Part shown: piece by piece, positions 1 through 11,044 of the stretch | Numbering within the stretch: position 1 is the first letter of the stretch | Layout of the letters: each line of letters begins with the position of its first letter | NCBI GenBank assembly: GCA_037178675.1 | Contig: JAYMGJ010000216.1 | Location: forward strand, 283,803-347,802 | Direction: 5' to 3' | DNA length: 64,000 bases | Source of the DNA: Scleroderma bovista | Taxonomy: Eukaryota; Basidiomycota; Agaricomycetes; Boletales; Sclerodermataceae | Program-made: the position numbers and the translations under genes | Notes under the pieces: generated by a model | The model's database searches: none | Told to the model about the DNA's origin: nothing | The model's input: the letters and a program-made list of their open reading frames with translations, nothing else

Positions 1-366
1 ATGGCAGTATTCGAGAAGTCGTGGAAGCCAAACATGGATGTATGCAACTGCTCTTCGTTTTTCGGGGTTGATGGCTGACGTCAACCGTCTGTTCAGCGTG
101 AGGAAGCGATCAGACTTGTTACTGACGCTATCGCTGCTGGTATCTTCAACGATCTGGGGTCTGGTTCCAACATCGACGCGTGCGTGATCACGGAGACGCA
201 AACTGAAATGTTGCGCAACTTTATCAAGCCAAACGAGCGCGTCCATAAGGAACTAAATTACAAGTTTAGACACGGAACAACTGATATCAAGAGCGAGTAT
301 ATCCGAAGTTTGGTGGTCACTGAGGAAGTGACTCCCATTGTGGGCGAAGCAATGGATGTAAGTTAG
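1..366 (+). CDS. PUP1: 20S proteasome beta subunit (beta-2/PSMB7 type), 3' end
   Basis: C-terminal part of the trypsin-like beta-2 subunit of the 20S proteasome core; the gene begins before the window. The first exon (1-39) reads MAVFEKSWKPNMD, and the second (97-366) starts REEAIRLVTDAIAAGIFNDL and continues to the GSGSNID and ACVIT stretch that is typical of PSMB7/Pup1. The intron at 40-96 has a GT donor and an AG acceptor and is phase 0. The protein ends with the beta-2 C-terminal arm (EEVTPIVGEAMDVS), which in the family wraps around the neighbouring beta-3 subunit. The catalytic N-terminal threonine lies outside the window. The gene is convergent with the phosphatase at 507-2511, leaving about 140 bp between the stop codons. 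Family identification is by recognition of the sequence; the exact exon start upstream cannot be seen. Confidence 0.9.
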
Positions 367-506
367 ATGCCTTGTAGACACAGCATAAAGGAGTAATGAT
401 TGCCATATCTTCTACGATGAGCTTACATATGGGCATGCAAAAGGGATGAAGGGATGTGGTACAAATGCAAAGTTTGCGACTGCTCCAAAGCAAAATATTG
501 TAACGC

Positions 507-2511
507 TTATGTCAAAGGAAACATACTCCGGACAAGGTCCGGCGCTGGAGAGATGACTGCTACCAATACAGAGATGTCTACCAGTTGATATTAGCATGAT
601 GCAGATAGCAGCATGGGTGCATTCTCTTACCATCTATTTTTCCGCCCTTGAAGGTCTTCCCTTGTTCCCTTGCTCGGCGAGCAAACGGAACTTCGTCCTC
701 CACCTCGCCGTCATCATCGGTCAGGATCTTACCTTTCCTCTCTGACACACGACGAGCACGCGAGCACAATGCCTCGCTCAGCATTCCAGCGAGCGTTCGG
801 CGGCCAAGTAGTCCGCCTGCTCCGCGCTCGCTGTTTTTCAAGAACGACCGCTTGAACCGCACCACCTCGTCCAGCACCTCCGAATCCCAGAGATTATCGC
901 TGAGCCCATCGCTAGCAAGAATGAGGATGTCGTCTGCTTGCACAGGGAGTTCAAAAATCTGAGCGTCGCGTGGACGGGCTGACGAACGGGGACCCAGTTG
1001 CACGGGGGTGTTGAATGCCCACCACATCTCCTCGCTGCGCCATGCGATCCGTTCGTCACGCACGAGCATGCCCATGCAGTCGCCCAGGTGGGCGATCTTG
1101 AGCACTGCATCGTACATGGTTGTTGGCGCCGGTGCGGCGAAAAGCATCGGTTGTGGCGGAGGTACCGCACGAGAAGTAGTGTGCGGTGAATGCTGCAATA
1201 TAGCAACGAGTGCCGTCGATGATCCTGTCATGAGAGGGACTGTTCTTGGGGGGGATGGTGACGGGACTTCCGGGGGATGGAAACCCGGTTGCTGCTCGGG
1301 AGGACTGGATTCGGCATCATCGACAACATCATCTTCAGGAATGGTTGCCAGCGAAGCCGAGCCAGCTTCTGTTAGTGGTGGAGTCGGAGAAGTCTCCGCA
1401 TGCTCCGCGACGACGTGAGCCTTGAGCGTGTTCTCGTATGCACGCTCGAGAATCATAAGGATATCCAATCCGTCCTCGAGTTCCTCAAGTGAGTCCTCCA
1501 GCTCCTCATTGAGCTGATCAACGTCAGCGTTCCATGGCCACGAATCATTCAGGGCTGTGCTTCCGGCACGCAAGGGGGAGACACTGCGGACCGGCGAGGT
1601 ATCTCTACGGCGAGAAGCGGTTGATTCTACAGTGTGCGCCTCTGCTGAGCAATGGTGCATAAGCCGGCGAGCAAACAATGCACTGGGTGAAGGGTCCTCT
1701 AAGGCATGCTTCGATGAGGTCGGGTCTAGGTGGGCTATCAATGGATATGCCACAAATGCAAGAATAGATGTATGAAAAACACACCTCTGGCTCGTGACCA
1801 CCCGCCAACACCATCGGCAACGCCCATGGCGTTCTCGCGGACAAAGTAGGCGTCTTCGCCCACTTGAACAGCGAGGTTGAGGTCCTCTGTGGGCGGGCCC
1901 CTTGAGTGGAAGAGTGTAGCATTGCTGTACTTGTCCATGCCAGACTTGGCGTGCTTGTTTGCCCGCTTTGGTATGCCATATGCACCGACATCCAAATGAT
2001 AACGCATGCGGGGACGCTTGGTGTGTTTGTGTGAGTCCGAGTGGTCTGATACTTGGACATTGTAAAATGGGAGCGGAGCAAAGGAAGAGTACGGGAAGAA
2101 GCTCGCGGTCTGGTGTGCGACGGGGATGTGTGGTGGAGATGTGTTTGTCTGGGGAGATGTCAGAGCGAGAGAGAACGGAGGTTGCCCGGATGTTTGGCCA
2201 TGTCCGTGTGGTGAACTTTGTGAGTGTTGGCTGGTGGACCCTTCGCCTTCTGCCTTGGTGGGAAGGCGGGAAGTGGAGAGGTGTGGGTTGCCTGGCCGAG
2301 AACTGGGGGGTGGCGGAGACGGGGAATCGAAGAATGGGTGTGGGCCTGAGGAGGAGCTGGCTGTGTAGAGCGAGCGTGTGGATGGAGCAGAGTTTGAACG
2401 AACTCTGGATATCGAGGACGTCGGTGAGGAAGGGGGATGTGGTACAACGCGGGGTAAGGCGGTATAGAAGCGCTTTTGGATAGTCTTCATCGTTGGACCT
2501 GGTGCGCTCAT
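507..2511 (-). CDS. PTC7: PP2C-family protein phosphatase, PTC7-like
   Basis: Predicted Mn/Mg-dependent Ser/Thr phosphatase of the PTC7/PPTC7 type, which in yeast acts in mitochondria. Exons are 2511-1785, 1734-631 and 577-507, with introns of 50 and 53 nt; they sum to 634 codons. Exon 1 has a basic, Ser/Pro-rich N terminus (MKTIQKRFYTALPRVV follows the first Met), compatible with a mitochondrial targeting sequence. Its end carries the metal-binding motif GEDAYFV...GVADGVGGW. Exon 2 has HLGDCMGMLVRD and the ILASDGLSDNLWD metal site. The last exon restores DDISVLVAVIS, the conserved PP2C C-terminal strand. A long acidic, proline-rich insert (roughly residues 300-420) separates the two halves of the domain and is not part of the usual family core. 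The start could also be the in-frame Met at 2490. Confidence 0.88.
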
Positions 2512-2787
2512 GTCGTGCTATGCATGCATGCGCAGCTGCGGAGGACAACGACAATCGAGTGTTCGACGCTGTGGTCGACGACGATGGCAGTAAAGAAAAA
2601 GTGTGAAAGAGCCACAGCCTCGGCTTCCGCAAGTGTCCGATTTGTTGACTACGATAAGATTACTTGCACAGTCCCATGACCACGCCCGTCACCGTCGACC
2701 CTGCAGTGGCCATGCCAGCTTGTCAAGGCGCAACGTGCTCGCTGCCAGTGGAGAACTTTGCATTATCACCACTACTGAACATCGAAC

Positions 2788-5307
2788 ATGGGTTTATTGG
2801 ATAGGGTAAAGACAAGGCTTGCAAGCCTACAGGTCGCATTCGTCCCCCCAGCACTTCCCCAGATGCAACTCGGCCCTGAAGATAGCACCGAAAACCCGCT
2901 GATGGTAAGGCGTTCGCAGGTAGGGCGTTCAAACACTGAAGCCGATCCGGACACGTCAGATCCAGTTCTTCACTTGGGGAGCTAGGCATCCGGAGATGAG
3001 TTGGTGGGATCACTTCGCAGATGAATGTCCACGTTTGGCGGAACTTGGCATCACCCAAGCTTGGCTGCCCCCGCCAAACAAGGCAATGGCAAAGGTCATT
3101 CGTTTCTCTAGTCGTTCGCTTTGTCCCCTGACTCATCGCAAAGGATGGCAATGGTTATGATGCCTACGATTTGGTACGTTGACAAAGATGAAATAGTAGT
3201 ACCTACTACCGACGCAATTTACACCAGTGGGATCTAGGAGAATTCGACCAGAAGGGCGCCGTCGCAACTAAATGGGGAACGAAGGATCAGTTGACAAGGG
3301 CTTGTTCAATCGCAAGGCAACACGGAGTTGGCCCAGTAATCACAGCCGTATTGAATGTCAGAGATCTTGAACGATCTATCCTGATTCCGCATCCTTACTC
3401 TGTTACGAACAGCAAAAGCTTGGCGCGGACGGGTCAGAACGATTCATGGCAGTCCGTGTCGACCCAAGGAATCGACTGCGTGAGATTGAGAAAGAGAAGG
3501 AAATCAGTGTACGTGCTTTTTTCGAGTGCCCATATGTTCCCATATCACGTTGTACTCACAGGGATGGACTGTATTCAATTTTCCTGGAAGACAAGGAAAG
3601 GTACTATCATCTTGATTTCGCAGTCATTTATCTCACATTTTCTGGAACAGTATAGCAAGATGAAATGGACCCAAGAACACTTCACAGGTCAGCTGTGTTG
3701 TCCCTTCGTCAGCTCCATCATGTTGACACCGAGCCCCTTTCAGGAGTTGATTGGGACGACATCACTAAAATCAGCGGCGTCTACCGCATCACTTCCGAGG
3801 GTCACCAAGGTTGGTCACAGCATGTTTCCAAAGAACTGGGCAATTATGATTATCTTTTTGGAATCGACGTCTGTATTCCCTCGAATTCCTCTGTATTATC
3901 TAATACAACTTGATTGTACCAGATTGATCATAGACATCCAATGGTTCGAGAGGATCTATTCTCTTGGAGTCCTTGGATCCTGGATGTAAGCCATTGTTTT
4001 GGTTTGTCTTCGGCGTCCTAATGACCTTTTGGCCAGCAAACATATGCGACCGGGTTTAGGATAGACGCCGTCAAGCACATAGATCAATTATTTCTCCTTG
4101 AATTTGTTGGGGTCCAGCTTTCTCTGGTGTCGCTGTCGCTGACCTTTCCTCAGATCAAAAGAAGCCGCAGGACGCCAAAAAGGGTGAAACTATTTTGCGT
4201 GGCTGAATGTTGGCACGGCGAGTAAGACAATGTTGTCGCCTAAATGATCAGCATTGAACTGATGTTGATCAGCTCTCGGCGACTGCTACCTTACATCAAA
4301 GCATTTCAAGGACAAGTGAGGTTATCCTTGTTTTTCTGTTATGTCACCCATGGTCACCCAACTAGACTGCGTTCTTCGATGTACCACTTCACCACAAATT
4401 CCGCAATGCAAACAAAGCAGGGTCCTCGTATGACCTCCGGCGTATTTTTGACGATACTCTTGTCGCTGTTAGACCAGGTGATGCTGTCACCTTTGTCGAC
4501 AATCACGAGTGAGTTAGAAAGTACCCTTTTTCGCTGATAGGCTCATTGTTTTTCGCAGCACTGTGAGTGTGCACTTCTTAAATGCTCCTCAGCTTTTTGA
4601 CGAGCGGCGGGATAGCAAATTGGGCAATCCATGGAGAGCTGGGTCAGCACTCCGCAATGCATGCGCGCGTCACCCTGATTTCAATTAGGTGGACAAAAAT
4701 TTCAAACCTCAAGCTTATGCCCTTATCTTATTACGACCGGATGGTTTTCCGTAAGCAAAACTCCACTTGTGCGACCAACAAGTAAAGGTGAATTACTTGA
4801 ATCCAGATGTGTCTTCTACGGCGACCTGTACCCAAACCAGGAATGCTATGATCACGATACCGCCGTCACACTCCGGAAGTTGGTGTTAGCGCGGAAGCGG
4901 TTTGCTTATGGGCCATTGGTGGATTATTTCGAGCACAAGAATTGCATCGGGTTCATCAGGTGCGGGACCCAACAACATCCAGGATGTGCTGTGGTAATCA
5001 GCAACGATCCTTCCAAGTGCGTCCTTTGATTTTTCCTGCGTGTCCGTGCCCTTTACTCACTTGTTACGATAGGACATCCAAATCTAGTATCCGCATGTAC
5101 GTGGGCGTGGTCAGTGTATCTATCGCTTCCATAATGGTTTATGTTTTCTTATATCCCATCCTTTGGTGCTCTCAGGCAGCAGCAGGGGCAACATATTGCA
5201 GCTTCCTTGACACGTTCAAGGAATTAAGCATCGACAGCAAGGGCTATGGTGTTTTCCCTGTTCAACCTAACTCAGTGGATGTTTGGGTGGATGTCAAATG
5301 TGTCTAG
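2788..5307 (+). CDS. Intracellular alpha-amylase, glycoside hydrolase family 13
   Basis: Predicted alpha-1,4-glucan hydrolase of the cytoplasmic GH13 type (no signal peptide). My model has 19 exons: 2788-2904, 2960-3094, 3144-3173, 3228-3356, 3413-3508, 3562-3600, 3651-3687, 3744-3868, 3923-3985, 4037-4105, 4154-4221, 4273-4315, 4366-4508, 4559-4562, 4616-4642, 4689-4750, 4807-5016, 5073-5109, 5176-5307. They total 522 codons with no internal stop. The three catalytic acids are visible: nucleophile Asp in GFRIDAVKH, acid/base Glu in FCVAECW, and the third Asp in FVDNHDT. That last motif is made only by joining the 4-nt exon at 4559-4562. Conserved region I reads TAVLNQ rather than the usual DAVLNH, so Asp and His at that site are replaced; activity may be altered. 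The last domain is the usual C-terminal beta-sandwich. Upstream start choice is the first Met giving GLLDRVKTRL. Confidence 0.85.
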
Positions 5308-5595
5308 GCCCTTGATCAGTGTTTCAGTGGGCATGTATAATAGTATGTACAGTATGATCCAGGCACATTAAGCATGTTCATGTATATTTAAGTGTCTATA
5401 CACCATTGGGTGGGGAATGTGTTGTTAAGGTGTGCTTTGAGGTTGTTGGTGGTAGATTCCAATGTGAGATTAAACTGGCCTGGCCAGCCTTGTTGTGTGA
5501 ATCAGTGATGGTTGTAGCAAAAACTATATGATCTAAGCAGGCACTGCACATAGCACATGATCATTTAGGTTGGAAATAACTTGCTACTGACAACA
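5308..5595. other. Short intergenic stretch, amylase 3' end to GTPase A 3' end
   Basis: AT-rich spacer between two convergent genes. It should hold the two 3' untranslated regions. I see no additional coding or RNA gene. Confidence 0.5.
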
Positions 5596-8500
5596 CTATT
5601 TGCTGGATTTGAGTAATTTCTTTGCTGGAGTTTGCCAATCAGATAATGAAATCATGACATTTGAACTGTTTACTCACACATGCGAGAATTCAAGATAATA
5701 CCCATGATTGCCTGCTGTAGTTTGACTTTGTTGTTTTCATGGGCTTGAATAGCCTTCCTCAAAGCCTTGCAGACTGCAGCTTGAGTTCCAGAACTTTGAT
5801 ACTCCTTGACAGCAGATGCAAAAACACCAATTGGATCTTCTTCATTTGACTCCAAATAGAAATATGAGTATTCCAGAATAAGAATACAGGCTGCAGAATG
5901 TTTCAGAGAGATACACAGGAAGGAAGACATCACCTTACCAACACCATGGGCTATCAGTTTATGAACAGGAGAGGCCATGGGACCATCAGACATCAATGGC
6001 AAATTAACATCATCATGGATGGTATATGGTTTCTGATGTTCCATGAAAATGAATGGTTAGATGCACCATGATAAAATTTTCAACCCACAATCTAAGAATT
6101 GTCTGATGTGTTATGTTAGAACTTGTAGGCTCTCATAACATACCAAGTTCTGTAAAAGATGTTACTAAGAGTCCATGAACATTTTGCAGAGATTATTCAC
6201 TTACTTTCTAAGAATTTGGAAATAAATAAAAAATTAAGTAATAGTCAAGAAGATACAAAGTGCCACTAACATCCTGAAGAAAGCATATGTATTAATAAAG
6301 AATGCAGATGGAGCTTTAGCTATACCAACTTACTTGCTATTCAAGTGATATTGAAGTATTGCATGAGAACATGAGAAGAAGTCCATCTCAATATATGGTC
6401 ACTAACCCCCTATAAAGTGAACAAGAAGAAAACAGAGTGAGAAAATTTCAGAGTAGTTGGCATCAAACACTTACATGCTGTTGGGCCATAATTCAAGTAA
6501 AATGAAGATATTGAGTAGAGAAGTTTGGTATGAACCACTCACAGCCTATGAGGTCAACACAATCAATGTAAATAAAAACAGTGAAAAGTGTCCCAGTTAG
6601 ATCTGGTGATGTCACTTACATACTGTCAAAAAAAGTCAGATTGGAAAAGAAGTCAGTGAAATGTGATCTGACTACACCTGTGAACTACTCACATGCTGTT
6701 ATTCCAAGAGTGGAAGTTGATGCAATGAAAAGAGGTCAAACTCCACAGTGTTAAACTACTCACTTGCTGTCAAGCAAATTGGATGAAAATGGGGTGAAGT
6801 CAGTAAGAAAGAGATTCAGGCTCCTTTGGCATGAAGAAACTCACCCACTGGTTGAGACAATAGGATCAGGGTAAAGGTGAAGATAAGCTAGTAGACTGGG
6901 TATGAAATACTAGCTCACCCACTGCCAAGACAATAAGATCCAGATGCTAGTGATGTCCCAGTTTTATCTGGAGTGAAACAGACTCACATACTGTCAAGCA
7001 TATAGAATACCAATGAATGCAGAAACAATAAAAAAGGTTGCAGGCACAGCTGATGTCAACTACTCACAAACTGGGTCAGGGAATTAACAAGAGATTTAGC
7101 TACACTTGGAATGAATTCACTTACAGCCTGTCAAGAACAGAAATGACAATGATGGGAAAAGATCCAGTAACACTTTGCATGAGATCACCCACATACTATC
7201 AAACCCATGGATCAGAGTCAATGAGAAGAAACTTAAATGAAATCACTTACAGACTGTTATAGAACCAGGGTTGGAGTGAGAATACTGAGAAGAGGTGTAG
7301 TTATGAAATCACCCACCCCCTAACAACCCAATACACAGGTAAAATTAGGATAGAGAAAGGAGGCCCAGTTGCACAAAGCCACTCACAGGCTGTCAAGCCA
7401 TTAATTCAGAGGGATGTTTATCTCTAATTCTCAAGAAACTAGTACTCACACGCTACAAAAGCAAACAAGACCAGGCATGAGTGGAGAGAATGAGTAACCT
7501 ACATTTTTGTACATGTCATGAAATGACTCACATGCTAACAACAAGACCAGAATAGCCATGCAGATGGTGGGATACTAAGATTTAGTTACACCTGGCATCA
7601 TGATACCACTTACACGCTGGGAATGCAGCAAAGTCAGATGAGATATTCAGGGGCATCTAGGATGAAATTGCTCACATTCTGTTGAGCCAATAGGACCAGT
7701 GTGTGAATCAAAACAATGAAAAGGAACATGGCATAAATCACTCACATACTATCAGCCAAAAGGATCAAGTAGATAAAGTACAATGAGAAGTTATTCAATT
7801 GAACTTAGTACCAAATCACTCACTCCCTATCATGATGCCAATATCACCAGAGCAGAAAGTGAGAAAATACTCTCAGAAATAGAGAATCACTCACTTGCTA
7901 TCAAGTATATAGGATCAGAATTCTGTGAGAAACTACATATAACATCAAATCACTCACATGCTGTTGAGTGAATACAAAATTAATACAGGAGTAGAAATTT
8001 ATTCACATGCATGAGATTATTCCACTTCTGGTCAGTTATTTTGCAAATGAAAGAGAACATTAAATCTGACCTGCAAGAATGGCATCCACCAAAATATCTC
8101 ATTCTCTAGTCCTTGTTTGTCATAATCTTTTTCTTTGTGCAGTAATGGTATCAGTTCTCTGAAAAAAATGTTAACAAGATGATCTTGTATAAAGATTAAC
8201 TTACTTTTCAACAGCATACTCAATGTTGAGTTCAAGATTGGTCTGTTGGGTTGATATAAGAAGCCTCTGCAGTTCTGTATCATCAAGAGCACTTGTTGTC
8301 CACCTTATGAGCAGGTCACAATTTGCACCATCTTTGTTCATATCTGTATTGAGATCAAGTTAATTGGCACATGAAAAAGATACAAGATGCTTACCAGCCA
8401 GTGATATGCAACCCTTGGGAGGGTAATTGAACTCATGCAGCTGCTCCATAATTCTTTCTTTATGATGGGTTAACATCTCTTTTGCAAGGTCTCCTGCCTT

Positions 8501-9245
8501 CAACTTTGCCTCTTTCATTGTCAAACCTTCATCAATCAGTTGTCCAATTGCAGGAGACTCCAGGGAATCTGCCTTTGTCAACACCACAATCACAGGCACT
8601 AAATTATATCTAAGCTTTGCTTGATATAAAAATGACAAAACCTACCAGAGCCTGTATTACATTCATTGAAGAACTTCTCCTCTGCAGCCAATATAGTCCT
8701 CGCAAAATCTGTCATTGGAATGCAAAACCTAGGTCATAAGCTCATCAATTATTGACCATAAGTTGGTTAGATGATCCTACCAGATAGCATGGATCCTTTT
8801 TTCCAAATGTATCGTGGTTGCTCGATCAGTGACAAAACTTTTCACTACCTCCATTTCATTCTCGGAGCCAGCTTCAAATCCTCTTGAATCGTGAAAGACG
8901 AAAGTTCGGTTGCTCTGAAAGATCAACTCATCCTCGATATTGTGGTATCCCCTCTGGGAATGACTAATACAGTTAATGTCACGAAGTGGCATTTCCGGCT
9001 CACCTCAATGGACCCTTGGACCACTACAGGATTGATCTGACCATTGCGACCCATGAATAATTAACGAGTAGTAGTATGGTTGTACGAGGTACCTTTTCCC
9101 CCGTAGCATGAAAGACTTCAGGAAGCTCCGTAGTGTTACAGACCCTCTGGAGGATAGTAGTTTTTCCTGCATTTGATCGACCCATAACGAGGACCCGGAA
9201 ACCGCCCACACGAGTAAAGTGTTCTTTGACTTTCGCGGGATCCAT
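5596..9245 (-). CDS. P-loop GTPase paralogue A with 28-microexon array
   Basis: Predicted GTP-binding protein of the fungal TRAFAC-like G-domain group. Motifs: G1 GRSNAGKT after MDPAKVKEHF, G3 DSRGFE, G4 VVLTKAD. Exons from the recognised Met: 9245-9093, 9036-9004, 8953-8781, 8728-8646, 8598-8395, 8343-8205, 8158-8071, then 28 microexons (see 6033-8070), then 6032-5939, 5890-5678, 5624-5596. This gives 432 codons. Exon lengths match paralogue B (22554-26179) one for one except the final exon, which is 3 nt shorter. The C-terminal half after the array (KPYTIHDD... to SKKLLKSSK) has no domain I recognise. A further N-terminal exon is likely: 9500-9250 encodes a MAQFGKFLSSLHLRKK-like peptide also seen in B, but I could not fix its splice sites. 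Cellular role unknown. Confidence 0.85.
6033..8070 (-). other. Array A: 28 consecutive microexons (27 x 3 nt, 1 x 6 nt) separated by 52-79 nt introns
   Basis: Read on the minus strand the region repeats (T/C)AG-NNN-GT(G/A)AGT. Microexons (plus coordinates, first to last in the transcript): 7958-7960, 7895-7897, 7824-7826, 7746-7748, 7676-7678, 7614-7616, 7532-7534, 7450-7452, 7387-7389, 7317-7319, 7251-7253, 7193-7195, 7125-7127, 7068-7070, 6988-6990, 6919-6921, 6845-6847, 6764-6766, 6693-6695, 6620-6622, 6543-6545, 6475-6477, 6407-6409, 6334-6336, 6271-6273, 6205-6207, 6144-6149, 6089-6091. Exons 1-14 encode HQGYNRHRPGSYAF; exons 15-28 encode YWWQHYAHGQDKNLI. The flanking exons end after CAG (8071) and start at AAA (6032), both phase 0, so the frame runs through. 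The first intron (7961-8070) is 110 nt. No microexon is a stop codon. Introns resemble each other (GTGAGTGATTTCATGCC-like start, TTGACAG or TTGATAG-like end). Confidence 0.88.
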
Positions 9246-10184
9246 GTGGAACGCAGCCGCATCCGATGGGACGGCTACTATATAGCTAATGTTACAGTTT
9301 CCACCGTAAAATCGTCGTAAGCGATGACGCACCAGAGTCACGATCCGACGACTTCTTCCTCAAATGCAACGAAGATAGAAACTTGCCGAATTGAGCCATG
9401 CAATGAAATACTGGGGCAGCGCCAGAGTTCTTGAGGGTGAGCTGAGTTACAGAGTAGCACTGTCGCGGCAGGTGGTGGTACAGAACCAGGATGAAATTAT
9501 GGAATCGCCCATTATCACGAGTTGATCCTATCATGGAATCAACAGAGCCTGCCAAGAAAAGGCACATCGAAATACTGGTTTCTAATCCGACTCATCCCAA
9601 AAAGGGGAGTCTGTCAGCACAACATCAAGGTTTGACATGACTCCGGAAACCTGTGTTGCAACTTTTGGTTATCTCGGGTGTAGGGCTCAATGCTGACATA
9701 CCGACAACATGCTCCTGGGCAGGTAAAGGCCTTGTGGACATCTTGGAAGGCGAGAAACGTAAACTAAATCACGAATCGGTACCGATCATGCTCCCAACGG
9801 TCGGACTCCAGTAAAGCGAGCATGCACTTGTTCAAGCAGAAGCAGCTTCCGCGCTAGTCGAAGCAGCGTTACTTAACACATGCACATCTGAAGAAAGAAA
9901 CCGGACGAGACGTTCCTAAATCGTATGGCTTATCTTGCAGTGGATTTGTGCGGCGCCTCTCGAGCAACGTTGACGATGTAATCGCATGTCGCTTGCATCC
10001 GGACAATGCATAATTAATGAACACTGGGGCTCCGATGGATCCCAGAATGAGGAAGTTGTGCTTGATGAAAAGTAGACCCGTTTCGATTTTTCACAGTACA
10101 TACCACACGCTAAAGCCAATCGTGGTTTTTATAAGATGCAATCGGCAAAGCATGGATACCTAGGAAAGCGCATAATCGACTCGT
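9246..10184. other. Intergenic, 5' region of GTPase A and 3' side of RPS10
   Basis: The part nearest the GTPase (9250-9567) matches the 5' region of paralogue B and probably holds an unplaced first coding exon plus promoter. From about 9600 to 10184 I see no gene. Confidence 0.5.
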
Positions 10185-10740
10185 CTACTCTCTTGGAGCA
10201 CCCCGACCAACGCCAGCAAAACTCGGCCTGTAGTCGCCAGGGGCACCTCCCTCCTTCCTCCGGTAGTCATCCCGGTCTCCACGGGGAGCACGGTATGTGC
10301 CCTCGCCTCCACCTTGGCGCACAACAGCGGGGCGCGGAGGACGGGCGGCCCGTTTGTGGGTCGCGGGCACGATTTCGGTTGGAAGATGTAACCTTTGATT
10401 CGTATGAGAGCTGGAGAAAGACGAAATCCGTCAAAACAGACCCACCACTCTCTTAGATAGTCGACACCCTCTGACGTGAGGATGTAGTAGTAGTATTGCC
10501 AGGAGAATTGGGTCTTAACCAAACCCTTGGAGGTCAGGCTCTGCATGGCCTTGATGACCTCGAGGTTGGGAACGTCGAGATCCTCGTGCTTGGGTGCATT
10601 GTAATCTTTTTTGGCGACAAGGACGCCCTCTGTAGAAGCCCGATTAGATTTGGATGCAACCGCAGTAGACTGCATGTGCATTACACACCCTTGAAGAGGT
10701 TTTCGTAGATGACATGCCGGTTCTTCTTTGAAATGATCAT
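10185..10740 (-). CDS. RPS10: 40S ribosomal protein eS10
   Basis: Component of the small ribosomal subunit, near the mRNA entry side. Exons are 10740-10689 ([17 protein letters not shown]), 10629-10446 and 10392-10185, with introns of 59 and 53 nt, giving 147 residues, the normal length. The second exon has the eS10 core ([18 protein letters not shown], then [20 protein letters not shown]) and the splice restores [14 protein letters not shown]. The C terminus is the usual Arg/Gly-rich tail ([15 protein letters not shown]). The gene is divergent from ARP4, with about 300 bp (10741-11044) of shared upstream DNA. Confidence 0.95.
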
Positions 10741-11044
10741 GCTGGGCGAAGTTTTATGGCGGGACTAGCGAATCAATGTCAGGTCAACATCCAATCGCCA
10801 AGAACAGCATCCAGCCCTGGTGAGCCCATCCAGCAGCACCAAGTGCATCAGACGGTACCCAAGCCAGGATCAGCAACTCACCACGGGTTGAGAGGCGCGA
10901 CAGCCTTGAAATTGCCTTGAATCTGAGCTCGACGACGAGGTTCAGTGGACTTGGCGGGTGTCACTGAAGTGCGGGTCACGTGACATTCAATCCCCTTATG
11001 AGCTTGATCGACGCGACGAGCAGCGCGCGTCAACGCAGCCAACG
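10741..11044. promoter_or_regulatory. Shared upstream region of divergent RPS10 and ARP4
   Basis: About 300 bp between two divergent start codons, so both promoters and 5' untranslated regions must fit here, and 5' introns are possible. I could not identify specific factor sites with confidence. Confidence 0.4.

Noticed and set aside
578..1418. Several plus-strand frames opposite the PTC7-like phosphatase
   Set aside because: They are Ser/Arg/Ala-rich antisense shadows of a GC-rich coding exon.
6033..8070. CRISPR-like appearance: a short conserved motif every 55-80 bp in both GTPase arrays
   Set aside because: Repeats are imperfect and carry splice-site signatures, the spacers are as similar as the repeats, and the organism is a fungus. 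The codon-by-codon match between paralogues explains the pattern better.
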